This document shows, piece by piece, positions 20,569-32,472 of a DNA stretch of 64,000 bases. Origin of the DNA: Gamarada debralockiae. Lineage: Eukaryota > Ascomycota > Leotiomycetes > Helotiales > Hyphodiscaceae. The notes below the pieces were generated by a model. It was not told where the DNA came from and did no database searches. It was given only the letters and a program-made list of their open reading frames with translations. Position 1 is the first letter of the stretch. Each line of letters opens with the position of its first letter. A program made the position numbers and the translations under genes. The stretch covers positions 62,001 through 126,000 of the forward strand of contig NXFV01001492.1 in the NCBI GenBank assembly GCA_002803225.1, written 5' to 3'.

Positions 20569-22884
20569 TGTAGCGATTTCAGCTTCGGTGTGAAGATATA
20601 GAGAAGGTTTCGAGAAGTCAAAGATGTTGATGGTTGGTTTTGAAAGGGCGGGCACACTTGTCTTTATATACTTCTCGTAGGTCATTCTTGTTCTCGTAGA
20701 ATACAACTCCGCAGTTTGCCAATATCCTATTAGTGCCTGAGCTACATCGAGCAAATATGTGTTCAACGAATCCTTTCATGGCTATGGTTATTGTGATCAG
20801 GGTAGCTGCATCCAAGCAGCCATTGAGAAGAATCTAGCTACTTATAAAGTATATGTGACGACTTAAATTATACGAGCAGCAGAGGAACGTATGACAGCAG
20901 ATTGCAAGAGATATTAGTGAACACGACATATAGTCTCCGAATAATGCGACTCAAAGAAGCATTTGGTGACAGTTGTAGAGTGAGGTGGTAGTCAGGCTTT
21001 TTGTACTTCCCAGGGTATATTCCCAGTTGGGTGATGAGGAAGCTCTCCTCAAAGCCAGAGGATGGATTTCCCCTCGGTTCCTATCACTCAGAGATGTCGA
21101 TTTTGGTTCATCCACTACAGAATATGAGGAGTAGCTGAATTTAATGCAGAATCAATCAATAGTTCATATGAGGCTTCTGCTGTCGAACCTGACGGAGCAA
21201 GTGCATAAGCCTTTAATGATCAAATGCATGATGATTCAAGAACTCCCACGAGCAGCAGCCAAACAGTCAACGCTAGTCCCTTGCAATTGCATGGTTCGTG
21301 TCGAAAAAGTTCAGTGTGGAAGGGTTTTCTGCTCTACTGTGAGCGAGAGGGATACTCAGGGAAACGGACTCTAAGTTGCACGGCAGCATCATTTACGAAA
21401 TACCACTCTCTACCGGGTCTCACAGCAGCACCTTAACCAGACTACTGGTAATAACTCCCAAGTCTCCACCAGAAGAACTTGCCACATTGCTCAAAGCATA
21501 TGAACAATAAATGGTAGACAATCCAAAAAGCCACTTCGGACGATTTATCCAACGAGACTTTCGAGAACGCAAATATACCATCAACGATCATAAACAAGCT
21601 AAGAAACTTTCCTCCATGAAAAGGAGTTTTCTTCCTCGTATTGGGCAGGCTGGTCGTTCTCGGTAGACAGAGTCTGGACGGTACCACTGAGAATGTAACG
21701 AGGATGCGCCAAGTCCAGTAATGTATGTTTGACTACAAGTCACGGAGAAAACAGAGTGCAGAGTTCCGAGTCCTTGTGGGACATTGGTCCTACGGTCTGA
21801 AGAAAATTCGAATGCTGTGTTTGAAACGTATCTCGGAAGTTACTGGAAAGCCTGCCCTCTTTCAAAATTTAAATGAGAATTATGTGGTGCTTTGCTCGAA
21901 TCGTCAACATAGTTCATATGAGCAGTAGTACAGATAAATTACATCTGCAAGACTTAAAAAGTACAGTACTGCTATTCTCACGCAAGACCATATGCCTCAA
22001 CTTCGATAACTGCACAAAACTTGGAATACGTGTAAGGGAGTTTAAACACTGTGAAAATTAGATTTATCATCCCACTCAATCCAAAAGCTATAAAACTTAG
22101 CAAGAGTCATGGCTGACCTTTAACTAAGATACAACAGAGTCTGGTCATCTCCAAAGATCGTCCAAGTACAATTACTCAAATCGTATGTCGCTTACACTGC
22201 TAAATTTCCTCGGTAAGCATCTGCCTCGCCTTCTGACGGAATGACAAATGATAGATCCCGCTGCAATGCAAAGCTTGTCAGACATCCATAGTAGTAATAA
22301 AATCCTACAAAATGATTGATTTAATTTCACGCTTCTCTAGGTGAATTGAATGATTAACAATCGATGGCCGGATTTCCACAAAACCAGCCCTCTGGTTCCC
22401 TAACTCGCAAACCAAATGAAGGGATCCCAATATCTGTTGGGCATTTCCACTTCTGAAGTTTTGATCTTTACTGTCGGACCCCGATGGTAAGCTTACCGAC
22501 GTTCAACTGCCTGCCAGTTTCCGTTTTAGAGCTTTAGTAAGGACTCAAAGTTGCTGATGCTACGTACGAGTGACCTACCAAGGTATTGCAAAATTTTTGC
22601 CTCCTGGATCTCGTACAGAATTTGGGCATTGAACCCCACGGGTCGCCGTTCCGTTTTTGGCAAAAGCTGTAAGCTTTGGGGCAATGCAAAATTTGATTAG
22701 TAGTTAAGTAGTGCTTACCTGACCCGAAAGGCTGAGTGTGGCTGAAACTGATCGCTCCAATGTCTCTTTTCAGTAATTAAGATATAAAACTGACGCAGAA
22801 AATGTTCTGAGTCTCAACTCTTCGATTATTTGAACTTCGTCTTCGAAATCGAGAAGATCAGGAAGTCGTATCAGTTCCGTCGTC
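20569..22884. other. Long AT-rich intergenic region
   Basis: There is no gene in 2.3 kb. ORFs are short and lack codon bias or motifs. It carries the upstream regions of two divergently oriented genes. No terminal repeats or tRNA were recognised. Confidence 0.5.
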
Positions 22885-23851
22885 ATGGGACCCTACAAAG
22901 CCGTGCCCCAAGCCGCAACGGTCCCGATACCAATGCAAAGTTACAATCCTCCCTTAAAAACCGGCTATTCTACAGACAGAACCGACTATTTTGGATATGA
23001 TGGGGCTCAAGTCCCATTAACAGGGACTCACCACAAGCTGTTACTTCGGGAAGACGACCTCGTAAGTACAAAACTAAATTCCAGCTCCATCTAATTGACT
23101 AACCTCCTAAAAGAAACTCAAAATAAGAATTCGAATTCTGAGAGTGGTTCTACGTCTCGCCGCGACATGTATTGCCATTGGTACTGCTACCCAAGAAGGT
23201 CTGACGCTCGCCACGTACCTCCGCACTCGCAATCACATTGAGGATGGCCGAGGACCATGGGCGCTCAAAACGGAACTCTGGACATCGATCTTGCTCTTCG
23301 TCGCCTCCGTCCTGACTGTGATCCTCGGAGTCATCATGATCGCCGCCTATTTGATCTCCATTAGAGCGGCCAACAAAGTCAGTTCCGTGCAAACATATTT
23401 CGCCGTCGCGGTTGAGCTGGGCCACATTGGCGTGTGGATTGGGGTGGCTATTGGGTATCGTGTAAGTTCGGAAAGCACCTCTTGTCCTATTCTTGAACAT
23501 TATCTCGAGGGCAGAGAGACTAGAACAAATGGATTGGCTCACTGACTCCTGATTTAGGCAGGGAAGAATGGACATGACCTATGGGGTTGGGCTTGTAGTC
23601 CCTTGGCAGCAAAAATTCAACCAAACTTCAACGGACTGGTAGATTTTAATAAGGTGTGCAACAGAGGAGTATGTTCCATCTCTACAAAAGTGTTTTGGGC
23701 CCAGTGCTAATGGAATACACAGGAAAGCTCTTGGCACCTTGCCATTGCGAGTGCCGCTGTCCAGATACTGAGTGGAATCATCTGGTATCTGGCTTACCAG
23801 AGAAGAAAGACTAAGAAGTCACTGAAAGGGCACGATGAGTTTGGTTCATGA
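22885..23851 (+). CDS. Four-transmembrane protein of unknown function
   Basis: Exons are 22885-23061, 23114-23461, 23558-23668 and 23723-23851 (254 aa). Every junction is phase 0 except as forced by frame, and all have GTAAGT/GTATGT donors. The topology is: a 60-residue polar N-terminus; TM1 (VVLRLAATCIAIGTATQEG); an extracellular loop with GPWALKTELW; TM2 (TSILLFVASVLTVILGVIM); TM3 (YFAVAVELGHIGVWIGVAIG); a loop with DLWGWACSPLAAKIQPNF and VDFNKVCN (two Cys, probably disulphide); TM4 (AIASAAVQILSGIIWYLAY); and a basic tail, RRKTKKSLKGHDEFGS. The pattern resembles fungal MARVEL/SUR7-like small membrane proteins, but no family is certain. Confidence 0.8.
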
Positions 23852-24973
23852 AATGTCCGGTCGCAATGAAAAGTGGAGACCGAAAACACCATCTTTACGG
23901 GAATTCCTGAGATGAACTTCATGGGATGAGTGCGACATATGGTCGCTGGCTTGGTAGATGTTACTTGAGAGAGACCTACGGAAAGGCTGTTTGACCGCGG
24001 GAACATTCGAGGGCCTGACCTGGGCCCGTGGAATCGTGAGCACAACAGCCCCTCCACGGAGACAAGGGGAGGCTTCTTCACTGAGAGGAAGAGGGCCGAA
24101 CCTACAGAAACCTAAGCAGATAGAGTTGGCTGTATTTGCCATCAGGAGAGATATTCCAAGGAGTGGATGATGAATCAGAAACCTTAAAATCAATGTGATA
24201 AAGCGCCCATTTCCCGAACGACTTTCGGTCTCTGGACCTGCCTTGTTTCGCGGCTTACTTGACAAATACTTGTACTTTCGAGACAAAACTAACAGCCGTA
24301 TCTTCATTGTGAGACTTTTCTCTCTGTAAATGGAAAATAATTCCAGGGGAATATGTTATGCGTTGCAGGCCCCACGGGCCTTGCCCGCGTGTTCCCTTCG
24401 CAACGCGACTTCAAGCTCCTCATCATCCACCGCCAAACATGAAAGATACTTCCACAATGCCGACACCCAATTTACAATCGTTCAACGGAACACCATGTCG
24501 ATTTCGTCCAAGATTATGCCTCTTGAGCAGATAGCAACCTACTGTTTCTACCACGGAAATCGTTCTTTCGGTGCAGCGCATCATGTAATAATCTGACGCA
24601 GACTCTGAGGATTTCGTTGATGTTGGCAGATCGAACGAGCAAGAACTCTACCTTCCTACGAATAACCTCCATATTGAGCACATTCTCCTCGTCGACTGAT
24701 ATCGTCGACGGGTCTACGCCCTTCATTCAGCCCATCATCGAAAGTGGGACGCGTCGAGCCCATATTTTTGAATATCACGATCCTCTCGATTGCTACGCAG
24801 TGATGTTAAGGCTGCAGAGCCGGACGGTGAAGCTTCGAAGTGGTTACATGTGAGATGATGGCAGAAGAAATCGCGGCATGGAGTCTTATTTGGAAAGAAA
24901 AGAGTTGCGCTTGAGCGCTGCATTTGACGGCTGGTACACAAAAATACATTGGGGTATACAGTAACGCCTGGTA
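23852..24973. other. Intergenic
   Basis: 1.1 kb without a recognisable gene. The ORF at 24514-24726 (-) and others are unsupported. It may contain worn coding remnants that I could not assign. Confidence 0.45.
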
Positions 24974-25838
24974 TTACAATTGAAGGCCAGCGAAGCCATC
25001 AAACTCTCGCAGTAGAACCTGTGTCAATCGTGCCAGCAAAGCCAACAAAAAGCCAACAAATATGATTACCATCAAGGCCTCCCTCTGGGCCAGCACCCTC
25101 ACGCTCGCATTCATATATCCTACCCAGAACCTCTCTCCACGGTCTCTTCTCGCAGCCCTCAAACCAGTTAGTCCGTCCAGATCGTTGGAATTCTACTCTA
25201 TCTAATACGAATGCAGCTCATTCTTTTCAATCTTATTGCTCGCCCAATGCTCCATTGTGTCTCGGTCTTCGAAGGCTGCCTCGAGGGCTTTCTCCGGGTC
25301 CTTGGGAACAACACTTGCAAGACGCGGAACGTCATAGCCATAACTCGTTTGAACCTTCGACTTGTCAATACAAAGTTCTGCTGCAAGTTATGGTAGACAT
25401 ACCTTGAAGACATTTAGGACAATGACGGCTCTGGCTCCCTCTATCCTCTTCTTCACCATCTTCGAAAGTAATGCTTCGAACTCGGGTTGATCCTATTCAA
25501 CGACTCATCCGGTACAGAAGAATCTCACGATTCTGGCATAGCTCCGAAGCTGTAGAACATAATGGTGACACGGCCATTCTCATAGACATGAGAGGTAGTC
25601 TCCGATCCCCAAACAGTTGCGTCGACATAAGCACAGGACTTTGGCGAGAATATGGTGAATGTTGAAGGGGGAAGCCCTTTGGTGATATGTTGACATGTTT
25701 TCTAGTTAATGGAGCCGAAGCCGTGAAGAAAACAGGCTGTTTGAGCGCCCAGGCGGCAAGGACGTCTGAGCTCGAATCGTAGAACAATGGCAAATTCGAT
25801 AAAACGATTTCCGAGTCAGTTACTGACAATGCGATCAT
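24974..25838 (-). pseudogene. Decayed PPOX-fold (pyridoxamine-phosphate-oxidase-like) protein
   Basis: Read through its breaks, this is a flavin-reductase-like split-barrel protein: AAWALKQPVFFTASAPL, KHVNISPKG, FSPKSCAYVDATVWGSE, VYENGRVTIMF, then PEFEALLSKMVKKR, EGARAVIVLNVFK, VQTSYGYDVPRL, MEHWASNKIEKNEL, and a C-terminal TM segment near 25050-25100. Defects are a one-base loss near 25672, a frame change near 25530, TGA at 25505-25507 (Arg CGA expected), TAG at 25493-25495 (Trp expected), and TAG at 25202-25204 and 25193-25195 (Gln and Trp expected). All four nonsense codons are single C-to-T or G-to-A transitions. It is a clear pseudogene; intact homologues are soluble PPOX proteins of unknown substrate. 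Confidence 0.8.
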
Positions 25839-25963
25839 TGTCCTCGAGGGGGGACGATCGTCAATATTTTACAGTAGTTGGGGTGGAGCTTCTGCTGATT
25901 ACTCAGAGAGCGGGGCTGAGTTCGTTCCAGTTTCCACCGAATCTTCGCGCTGTCTCCTCACCA

Positions 25964-26701
25964 TCAAACTGGATAAGAGTGGTACTTTCCATCGTTGGGG
26001 GGAGATCGACTCGACCTTGCTGAGGGAGACGACAAGGTATAGATTGGAGATGTGTAAGCTACCGGTGCAGGAGCGTATGTCACTGCTGGTCCATACGAGA
26101 CTGAAGGAGCTCGTGTGGAAATTGGTGAGAGGGGAGTGAAAGGATTCGGAGATGGTGTTTGAGGAACTGTTGGAATGAAACTGGTTCGTCGCTCACTATA
26201 ACTTCCTTGTGATCTCTCATCGTCGCGACGATGAGGTCGTGGATCGACGTGCTCTCTTCTTGGCGGCGTAGCTCGACTCTCAGTTCTGGGAGAAGGAGCA
26301 GCGCCACCAGTGCGAGGGGAACCTTCTCGTCGAAGTCTCTCGAGATCGTGCTTCAACTTGTCGTTCTTCTCCTCCAGATCAAACCTTTCTTTCTTCAAGG
26401 ATCGAACGTCCTTGTTACTCTCCGCAAGTGACGCACTCAGTCTAGCATTGGCTGCTTCCAAATGCTTGACCTTGTCGTTTGCTGCATCGAGAGCCTCTTG
26501 GAGAGCTCTCACGTTGCGTCTTTGGTCTTGAATTTGTCGGTCATTGAATGGCGACTCATCAAGAGGCGACGTACCAAGAGACGCCCGGTCGCTGGCAGAA
26601 CTAGAGCCAACACCTGAGTCCCTGCTGTTGTGATGCCGATGGGACTTCTCCCCTTTGGTGCCACGTTCGTAATGGACCTTCTTTCCTCTCGAGGAAGACA
26701 T
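25964..26701 (-). CDS. Coiled-coil protein with basic N-terminus
   Basis: Single exon, 245 aa, from ATG 26701. The N-terminal 40 residues are basic and Ser-rich (KKVHYERGTKGEKSHRHH, RDSGVGSSSASDR). A heptad-rich coiled coil covers about residues 57-130 (ALQEALDAANDKVKHLEAAN, SLKKERFDLEEKNDKLKHDL). The C-terminal half is Pro/Ser/Arg rich and disordered (TPSPNPFTPLSP). It belongs to a fungal family of unknown function; the protein at 27961-28533 shares the N-terminal motif and coiled-coil layout. Confidence 0.75.
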   Translation of the reverse strand: MSSSRGKKVHYERGTKGEKSHRHHNSRDSGVGSSSASDRASLGTSPLDESPFNDRQIQDQRRNVRALQEALDAANDKVKHLEAANARLSASLAESNKDVRSLKKERFDLEEKNDKLKHDLERLRREGSPRTGGAAPSPRTESRATPPRREHVDPRPHRRDDERSQGSYSERRTSFIPTVPQTPSPNPFTPLSPISTRAPSVSYGPAVTYAPAPVAYTSPIYTLSSPSARSSRSPPNDGKYHSYPV

Positions 26702-27960
26702 TGTGATAGGATAACTGCACAGGTAAAGCAAGGCTAGAGACAGTGCCCAACTATGCGGTGAGAGTTGGTACTACCAATGGGTGATAGATTCGTGGGGCTT
26801 CTGGCGGTAAGGTTTTAGGATTGGGTCTCAACGTTGCTGCAAGGCTGTGAAGCTGAAATGGATTTGAGTATATAAAGGATCAAGAAGCTGCACCTTACGA
26901 TTTATGAATGAAGAGCGATAAAAATAATTGTTGATTGAAGCCACTGCTGCCTACACCCATTTCTATTTCCACATGCCCTTTGTCCTGATCCGCCCACCGA
27001 TGACTCTGAATCGGCACACCGAGTAACACGCCAAGTGCATACCCTATCCCACCACAAAAGCATAAAGAACCCGCGAGAGTGTGCCAGAAAAGAGTCACCT
27101 AAGGCCAAATCCAAAAAGCCATCGCCGTGGTTCGCATTGGGAAAAACGCAATGCCATTGGGTTAGAATGCTTTTTTGATGCAAGGTGGGTGGTCTGCCTG
27201 CACTGCCCCCGGTTGCCTCGATTTTAGTGATCATGCGGCACAATGCTGGGAGCCCCAGCGGCGCAGCAAATCCGCCTTGGCACCTACTGAAAGAGCCGCT
27301 GCCTTCTCCCACAAGCAATTTTTGGGGGCAGAAAGAGTTGAGTGCTGGTCGGTGCCTATCGGATGTTGATGGATCTCTGACGATCCGTTATATTTTCGTG
27401 GGAACTTTTGGAGAAGCTGTCACGGTGCGTTGGCATCAATGATGCAGGTCGCATGCCGATGAGTCTCACGTGCAGCAAGATCACGGGAGGAATATCATTG
27501 ATGATCTTGAGTAAGTCATAATTCCTAGTACAATTCTACTTTCTCCCCCTTGTATTTTACGCAAGTTGCTATTTAAATAGTGTTGCCTGTCGTGGTTTGG
27601 GATGGATGGTTCCGAACCGTATACGTTCCGTCATCTGAATCAGCATCAACGTCGGCACGTGAAATCAACCCAGGAGAAGGGATGTATCTTGTGCTGGTGC
27701 TGGACCGTTTTTGAGGCTTGAAGGATCACAGCCATGTCTGCAGCCATATCTGCAGCCAAGCGCCCGTCAGCGGAAGCCTAAAGCATCTGGAAGGTTGAAA
27801 TCCGCCCAATTCGATTCGACGTCAGGGGGATTCTTCCACAATGAAGGAATGAGAGTGTTGGTTTCGGGGATGAAATGGAAGTGGGCCGGTTTTTCGCTCG
27901 AATCCGAGTGTCCCGTCCTCTTCGGTGCTCCATGTATTCGCAGCCGATGTCGAAAGCTGC
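26702..27960. other. Intergenic between the two coiled-coil genes
   Basis: 1.26 kb. It holds the promoter of the gene at 26701 and the 3' region of the gene at 27961. No further gene was recognised. Confidence 0.5.
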
Positions 27961-28533
27961 TCATTCGACGCGGAAGCCGTGGTCTCGCAGATAATTCTTG
28001 AGATAGATGATCGTCTTGTTCTTGTCTGCTATCCGTGTCTCCCCTAATCGAATAATATCGTCTCGTTCCAGTATCCTCCTCTTCAGAATTTCCACCTCAT
28101 TGTATTTCTCTTCGTACTTGTCCTTATACGATTCATACGTGGCCCTCTTCATCAGACGTATCTTCTCCGTCAATTTGTCGACTTTATCAAGCAGCTTCTC
28201 TGTCTTGTCCTTTTCATCATCAAGCTTGTCTTCGACCCTCCTGGTTTCCCTCACCTGAGCGTCAAGTTGTGCTCTCAGGTATCTGCATTGTTGATGCTCG
28301 TAGACCAAATGCTGGTATTCGGCAGTCAGGTTTCGAAATTCCCATGAGTCTCTTTCCGCTACGCTGAGTCTTGCCTGGAGAGCACTGTTCTCGGCTATGA
28401 GAACTGCCTCGCGATCTTCCGCTGCGTCGAGCAGTTCGTTCGTGGTAGCTCTTGTGCAGGAGGAGCCCCGCCGTTTAATAACGACTCGTTCACGTCCATG
28501 ACGATCCCGCTCGATGTAAGCTTTCTTGGCCAT
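27961..28533 (-). CDS. Coiled-coil protein, second family member
   Basis: Single exon, 190 aa, from ATG 28533. The N-terminus KKAYIERDRHGRERVVIKRR parallels KKVHYERGTKG in the neighbour at 25964-26701. From about residue 33 the protein is almost entirely coiled coil (LLDAAEDREAVLIAENSALQ, KLDDEKDKTEKLLDKVDKL, EEKYNEVEILKRRILERDD). It is soluble with no signal peptide. The same strand, same layout and shared motif suggest an old tandem duplication followed by strong divergence. Function unknown. Confidence 0.75.
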   Translation of the reverse strand: MAKKAYIERDRHGRERVVIKRRGSSCTRATTNELLDAAEDREAVLIAENSALQARLSVAERDSWEFRNLTAEYQHLVYEHQQCRYLRAQLDAQVRETRRVEDKLDDEKDKTEKLLDKVDKLTEKIRLMKRATYESYKDKYEEKYNEVEILKRRILERDDIIRLGETRIADKNKTIIYLKNYLRDHGFRVE

Positions 28534-31030
28534 CTTGGATTGTGTATTGCCTATGGTATATCTGTGGCGAGGTCTTTTCGAGGGAGAAGATCAATTACAA
28601 AGGAAGACCTCTCAAGAATTGGCAATGACAAGATGGTCTACTCAAGAAATTGCCAATGGCCGAATTAGATGTATGAGAAATCGAAGTTCTTGGAAGGGTG
28701 AATGTAAGTGGCGTGATTGGTATATGGATATGCAGTATGATGTGCAGATGGAGTATTGGACAAGAGAGAAGGTTTGATTAATGAGGCTGCCATGACGAGA
28801 AGATATAGGTACGGATGCCTGGATGTCCGGTGTTGAAAGACAGCCTCGTTCCACATGACGTGGGAAGGTGTGTGGTCACACTTCCTCGTTGTTCTCGGTG
28901 AGAAAAAAATTGCAAGGCTATGTTCCATGAAGACAAAGAGAAGAAGTGTATCACTAGATACAAATCATTACCAACAAGGTGGTAACGTCACATATTCAGC
29001 AAAACTTTGGGCAGTAAGTGCGGCTGAGACAAGATGGCATCCTCAACAAAGAGTCAATGACCAGAGTTTCACTTACCGCCTGCTGGGAGATTTCCGGTGA
29101 CTTCGATAATCTGTGCCGTACTCAGGCATGAAAAGGACAGTTTCCTTGTAGTGCTGTTCAGCTGTTCATGGATTATTGGGTATAAGCGGCTAGGTGAAGA
29201 GTCCTTCACCCGCAGCGGATGTCGGCGAGAGAACTTAATTAGAGTTGTGACCCAATCAGGAGATTGTTGAAGAGGTGGGGTGTGAGGGGATTTTCAGGGC
29301 AATGCAGAAGCATGCGTTTGTTTAATCGTGATGTGGAGGGGTGAAATGCATGAGGAAGCCTCAGCCTGGCTTTTTGGGGGCCGAAAGGCGTCAAGCACCG
29401 CCACGCGGCTGAAGAGCTGAATGGCTGCAACCAGTTCGTGAGAGGGCATCGGGAAGCACTAACTCTCTTCTGGACGAGATCCGATGTGAAATTTGGGCAG
29501 TCGGGAAGTTGGATGGCGCGTATCTGTGGCTTTGAGATCACGTTCTTCTGTGGCGCTCATGAAGATCCCAACAGATTTCGGTGGTTACTTGCGGGCTTGA
29601 ACAAGAAAGATCCCCTGCAAGGCAGAGAACGAGGCTGCATTGCATTTGACTGTGAATGTATATGACCGAAAGGTCGGCCGGTATCGAGTGTCAGATGTGT
29701 TGATATTGATGACTCGACGGGAGCAGCATGTAGGTCAGATGCTAACATCGCCAGGCAATTCGCAGAGCATAGATATCGGCCGCTGGACAGTTCTGCGAAG
29801 ATTTTATCTGTGTGACCTATTTCGACCATCTTCAATCACAGGGAGACTGAACGTTTTGTCTGCTCTTGTACTGTAGTGTGAGTCGCCGTATGCCCACTGC
29901 CTCTGCAGAAATTTTCCCAAGGACGACCTCGATTTGTGGGCTCCCCAGTAGCGGCAACCTCCTCCTGCGCGATCCATCCTCCTAATTGAGCGTATATGCA
30001 TATATAGATTCGATGGGTGAGTGCTTGGAGGATGGCTGTGCAGATTGAGTGCAATTGTAGCTTGCTTGGTCATATTTTATGCCTCTGCAGGCTGCTGGAA
30101 GGTCACATATGTAGAAGTATCAGGTTTGCCCTTCGTACAGCACGCCGTGATTCTTTGCTTTCCCTGCTCTCACGTGTATGTATGTGATTTCTATGCCAAT
30201 CGATTTCGTGTATAGAGGTCATTGTCGTGATCGTGTTGCGCGTCATCTAACAAATGTGAGAAAAAATTTGTAGATAATTTTGAGACCTCAGCAGCTCGCT
30301 GCTGGGCTTTCAAGAGGCCTTCATTGAGCAAATTGATAGTTTGACGGCGTACGCTCTTGAACTTCACCCGCTCTGTAATAGTAGCTGCTCCAGTGATGGC
30401 ATCTGGCACTCAGGCCTGGCGGATGCAAACAGCACTTGGCTTTCCCTCCACTGATCTTGACCCCTTCTCTAATCTCCTCCTGCTTGTGCGCATGTATATG
30501 GGCGCTGATCGGTTCGTTCGTGTAGAGGACGTCGCGGTCGAGCTTCGAAGGTGAAAATTTTTCGTTGCTAAGAACTAACCTCTGAGGTGAGCTTTGTAGA
30601 GTTTTCGATTGCCCAACTCAAGGGTCGGAGTAGGGCAGGGAGGAATCGCGAAAGAGACGTATCTTCTTCACGTCCCTGAACAAGTCAAAGATCGCAATGA
30701 AAAAATGTGCCAGTCAGACATCCATCGACACCCACCCAGTCCCAGCGACCGAAGTCAACTAAGAAAGGGTCGAGATCATCACCACTCCCTATACATTGAA
30801 CAGTATACTGAGCAACGCCATCTTTGCAGACAGTGCGGGAAGTAAAAGGCTTCACTCTTGGGCGTCGAGGAAAAAATCATCAACCTGGTTGGAGTCTGTA
30901 GCTTTTTTAAGAAGCTCAGAAGAGGACGTTTACTCTGCGAAAAAAAAGTTAGTAAAAATGAAGCGGGAAAAAAAGACAGAGGGGCACTTACATAGAATAG
31001 ATTCTATGACTGTATCTTGTGTTAGCAAAA
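28534..31030. other. Gene-poor region
   Basis: 2.5 kb with no well-supported gene. The minus-strand ORF 30191-30409 has a coding-like Lys/Gln/Leu composition (KFKSVRRQTINLLNEGLLK) and may be a worn coiled-coil fragment, but nothing upstream continues it. The rest is low complexity, with A-rich tracts near 30940-30980. Confidence 0.45.
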
Positions 31031-31157
31031 CGAAATACAAACTTCGAAATTGACTCAGAATGAGAATTCGAAGTTTGGGGGGTAGGGGGGCGTACAGTAA
31101 AGTCGACATAAGGAGGAGGAGAAGGAGGAGTGCGAGGAAATATTTGTAGAATTTTTA
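31031..31157 (+). repeat. Inverted repeat, left arm (127 bp)
   Basis: This arm is identical over 127 bp to the reverse complement of 31559-31685. The spacer is 401 bp. Similarity continues beyond 31157 with a few mismatches for about 15-20 bp. The arm itself begins with a 10-bp imperfect-loop palindrome, AAACTTCGAA..TTCGAAGTTT. Confidence 0.95.
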
Positions 31158-31276
31158 CATGGTCTGTGCGCCCTAGTCGAACCGTCAAAATCTGCAAAGG
31201 GTTATGTTTGCAAACAGAGCAAACTAGTCGAGTACTTCAGTCCTCAAATACAAGGCATAAAACTGCCTGCACGAAA

Positions 31277-31345
31277 TACAAACTTCGGAATTGACTCAGC
31301 AGTGAGAATTTGAAGTTGGGAGGGGAGAACGTACAGTAGAGGCGG
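31277..31345 (+). repeat. Degenerate direct copy of the inverted-repeat arm
   Basis: Inside the spacer, a stretch beginning CGAAATACAAACTTCGGAAT matches the start of the left arm with several substitutions and a gap, then diverges after GTACAGTA. Confidence 0.75.
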
Positions 31346-31558
31346 TTTGAAGGATTATTTGATCAGCAGTGGGTCTTTTCAAGCTTTCAATTCCTCAAAT
31401 AAACCGAAAGATCGAGATTCGAGACAAGCATTTCTCAAAATGGAAGCCGTGCGGTCGCCTCAATCGCCACCTCAGTCCCTTGATCAATCGTCCTCCGAGT
31501 TCTACCGTTCTAGATACATATATACTCCTTCCACAGTACGCTAGACGCACAAACCATC

Positions 31559-31685
31559 TAAAAATTCTACAAATATTTCCTCGCACTCCTCCTTCTCCTC
31601 CTCCTTATGTCGACTTTACTGTACGCCCCCCTACCCCCCAAACTTCGAATTCTCATTCTGAGTCAATTTCGAAGTTTGTATTTCG
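31559..31685 (-). repeat. Inverted repeat, right arm (127 bp)
   Basis: Exact reverse complement of 31031-31157. Together the arms could form a long hairpin if transcribed. No transposase and no obvious target-site duplication are seen at the outer edges. Confidence 0.95.
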
Positions 31686-32205
31686 TGTCTGTACTCTTAT
31701 CTCGGCCGGCGCAAGCGCCGGCCAAAATCCTCTGGACTCGGAAAGTTGGAATTAATTCCATGCTGTAGTGAAGGATGGCAAATTGGGAATTTGAATCGTT
31801 CAAACGTTGTCAAGGATACAAGAAGGGTCCCCTGAAGTGGGAAGTGGAAGAGAAAATGAATTGGGAGCTCTGTTCAAAGAATTATAGTTGCCGATGGCTC
31901 CATTTGAGTCTAGAATCAATGGCTCAATTCGCCTGAACGATCGAAGGGGAGATCTGGGGCTAGTTGGGGTGAATCGCTCGAATAGATTGACCGATTGATA
32001 TGCATGCTCTGCGTCTGGGTATTTGATGGCTTCTTAACATCAGCTCTCATCACGTCAAGCGATGGCACGGAACATTCTTCCCTCAACTTTTCCAGAAGTG
32101 ATCACTGAGAAAAGGACCCCTTTCCAAATCGCTGGCAAAGAGATGCTGTTGATATCTTGATTGACCGCAAGGTTTACATATTTCCGCCCTCCGAAACGCA
32201 TGGCA
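31686..32205. other. Intergenic
   Basis: No gene or repeat was recognised in about 520 bp. Confidence 0.45.
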
Positions 32206-32472
32206 TCAACGGATCCAACCGTCTCCCATCGCCGTACCTGCAACCTTTGTCCACAATCCCTTTCCCTCCCCTTTCTTATATGCCTCTTCATCCATCTCTG
32301 CCTTCAAACGGGATTGATCCCCTTCCTCATCTTCTCTGTCTTCAGCGCTGATATTATGCACCGGTTGATTTGGATCGTCGGGCTTCAGTGCGTTGGGGTC
32401 AGGCCTCACAGGCTCTTTATCCCATTTCAACCCTAAGGCAGGTTGATTTTCAGATGCTTCGGTGGCATACAA
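32206..32472 (-). pseudogene. Small acidic protein fragment, probably broken at the 5' end
   Basis: An open frame of about 88 codons ends at 32206 and reads as a compact soluble protein: KPLYATEASENQPALGLKWD, DPNALKPDDPNQPVHN, AEDREDEEGDQSRL, GLWTKVAGTAMGDGWIR. Upstream the frame meets TAA (a single C-to-T change from CAA) four codons before KPLY. No ATG or clean splice acceptor precedes it. A 15-bp direct repeat (CCTTCACAGTGATTT, twice near 32533-32562) lies upstream. It is either the last exon of a gene whose first exon I could not find, or a decayed gene. Family not recognised. Confidence 0.4.

Noticed and set aside
31369..31755. 128-codon ORF sharing sequence with the ORF at 30988-31197
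   Set aside because: The shared peptide is a by-product of the inverted repeat; no other coding evidence.
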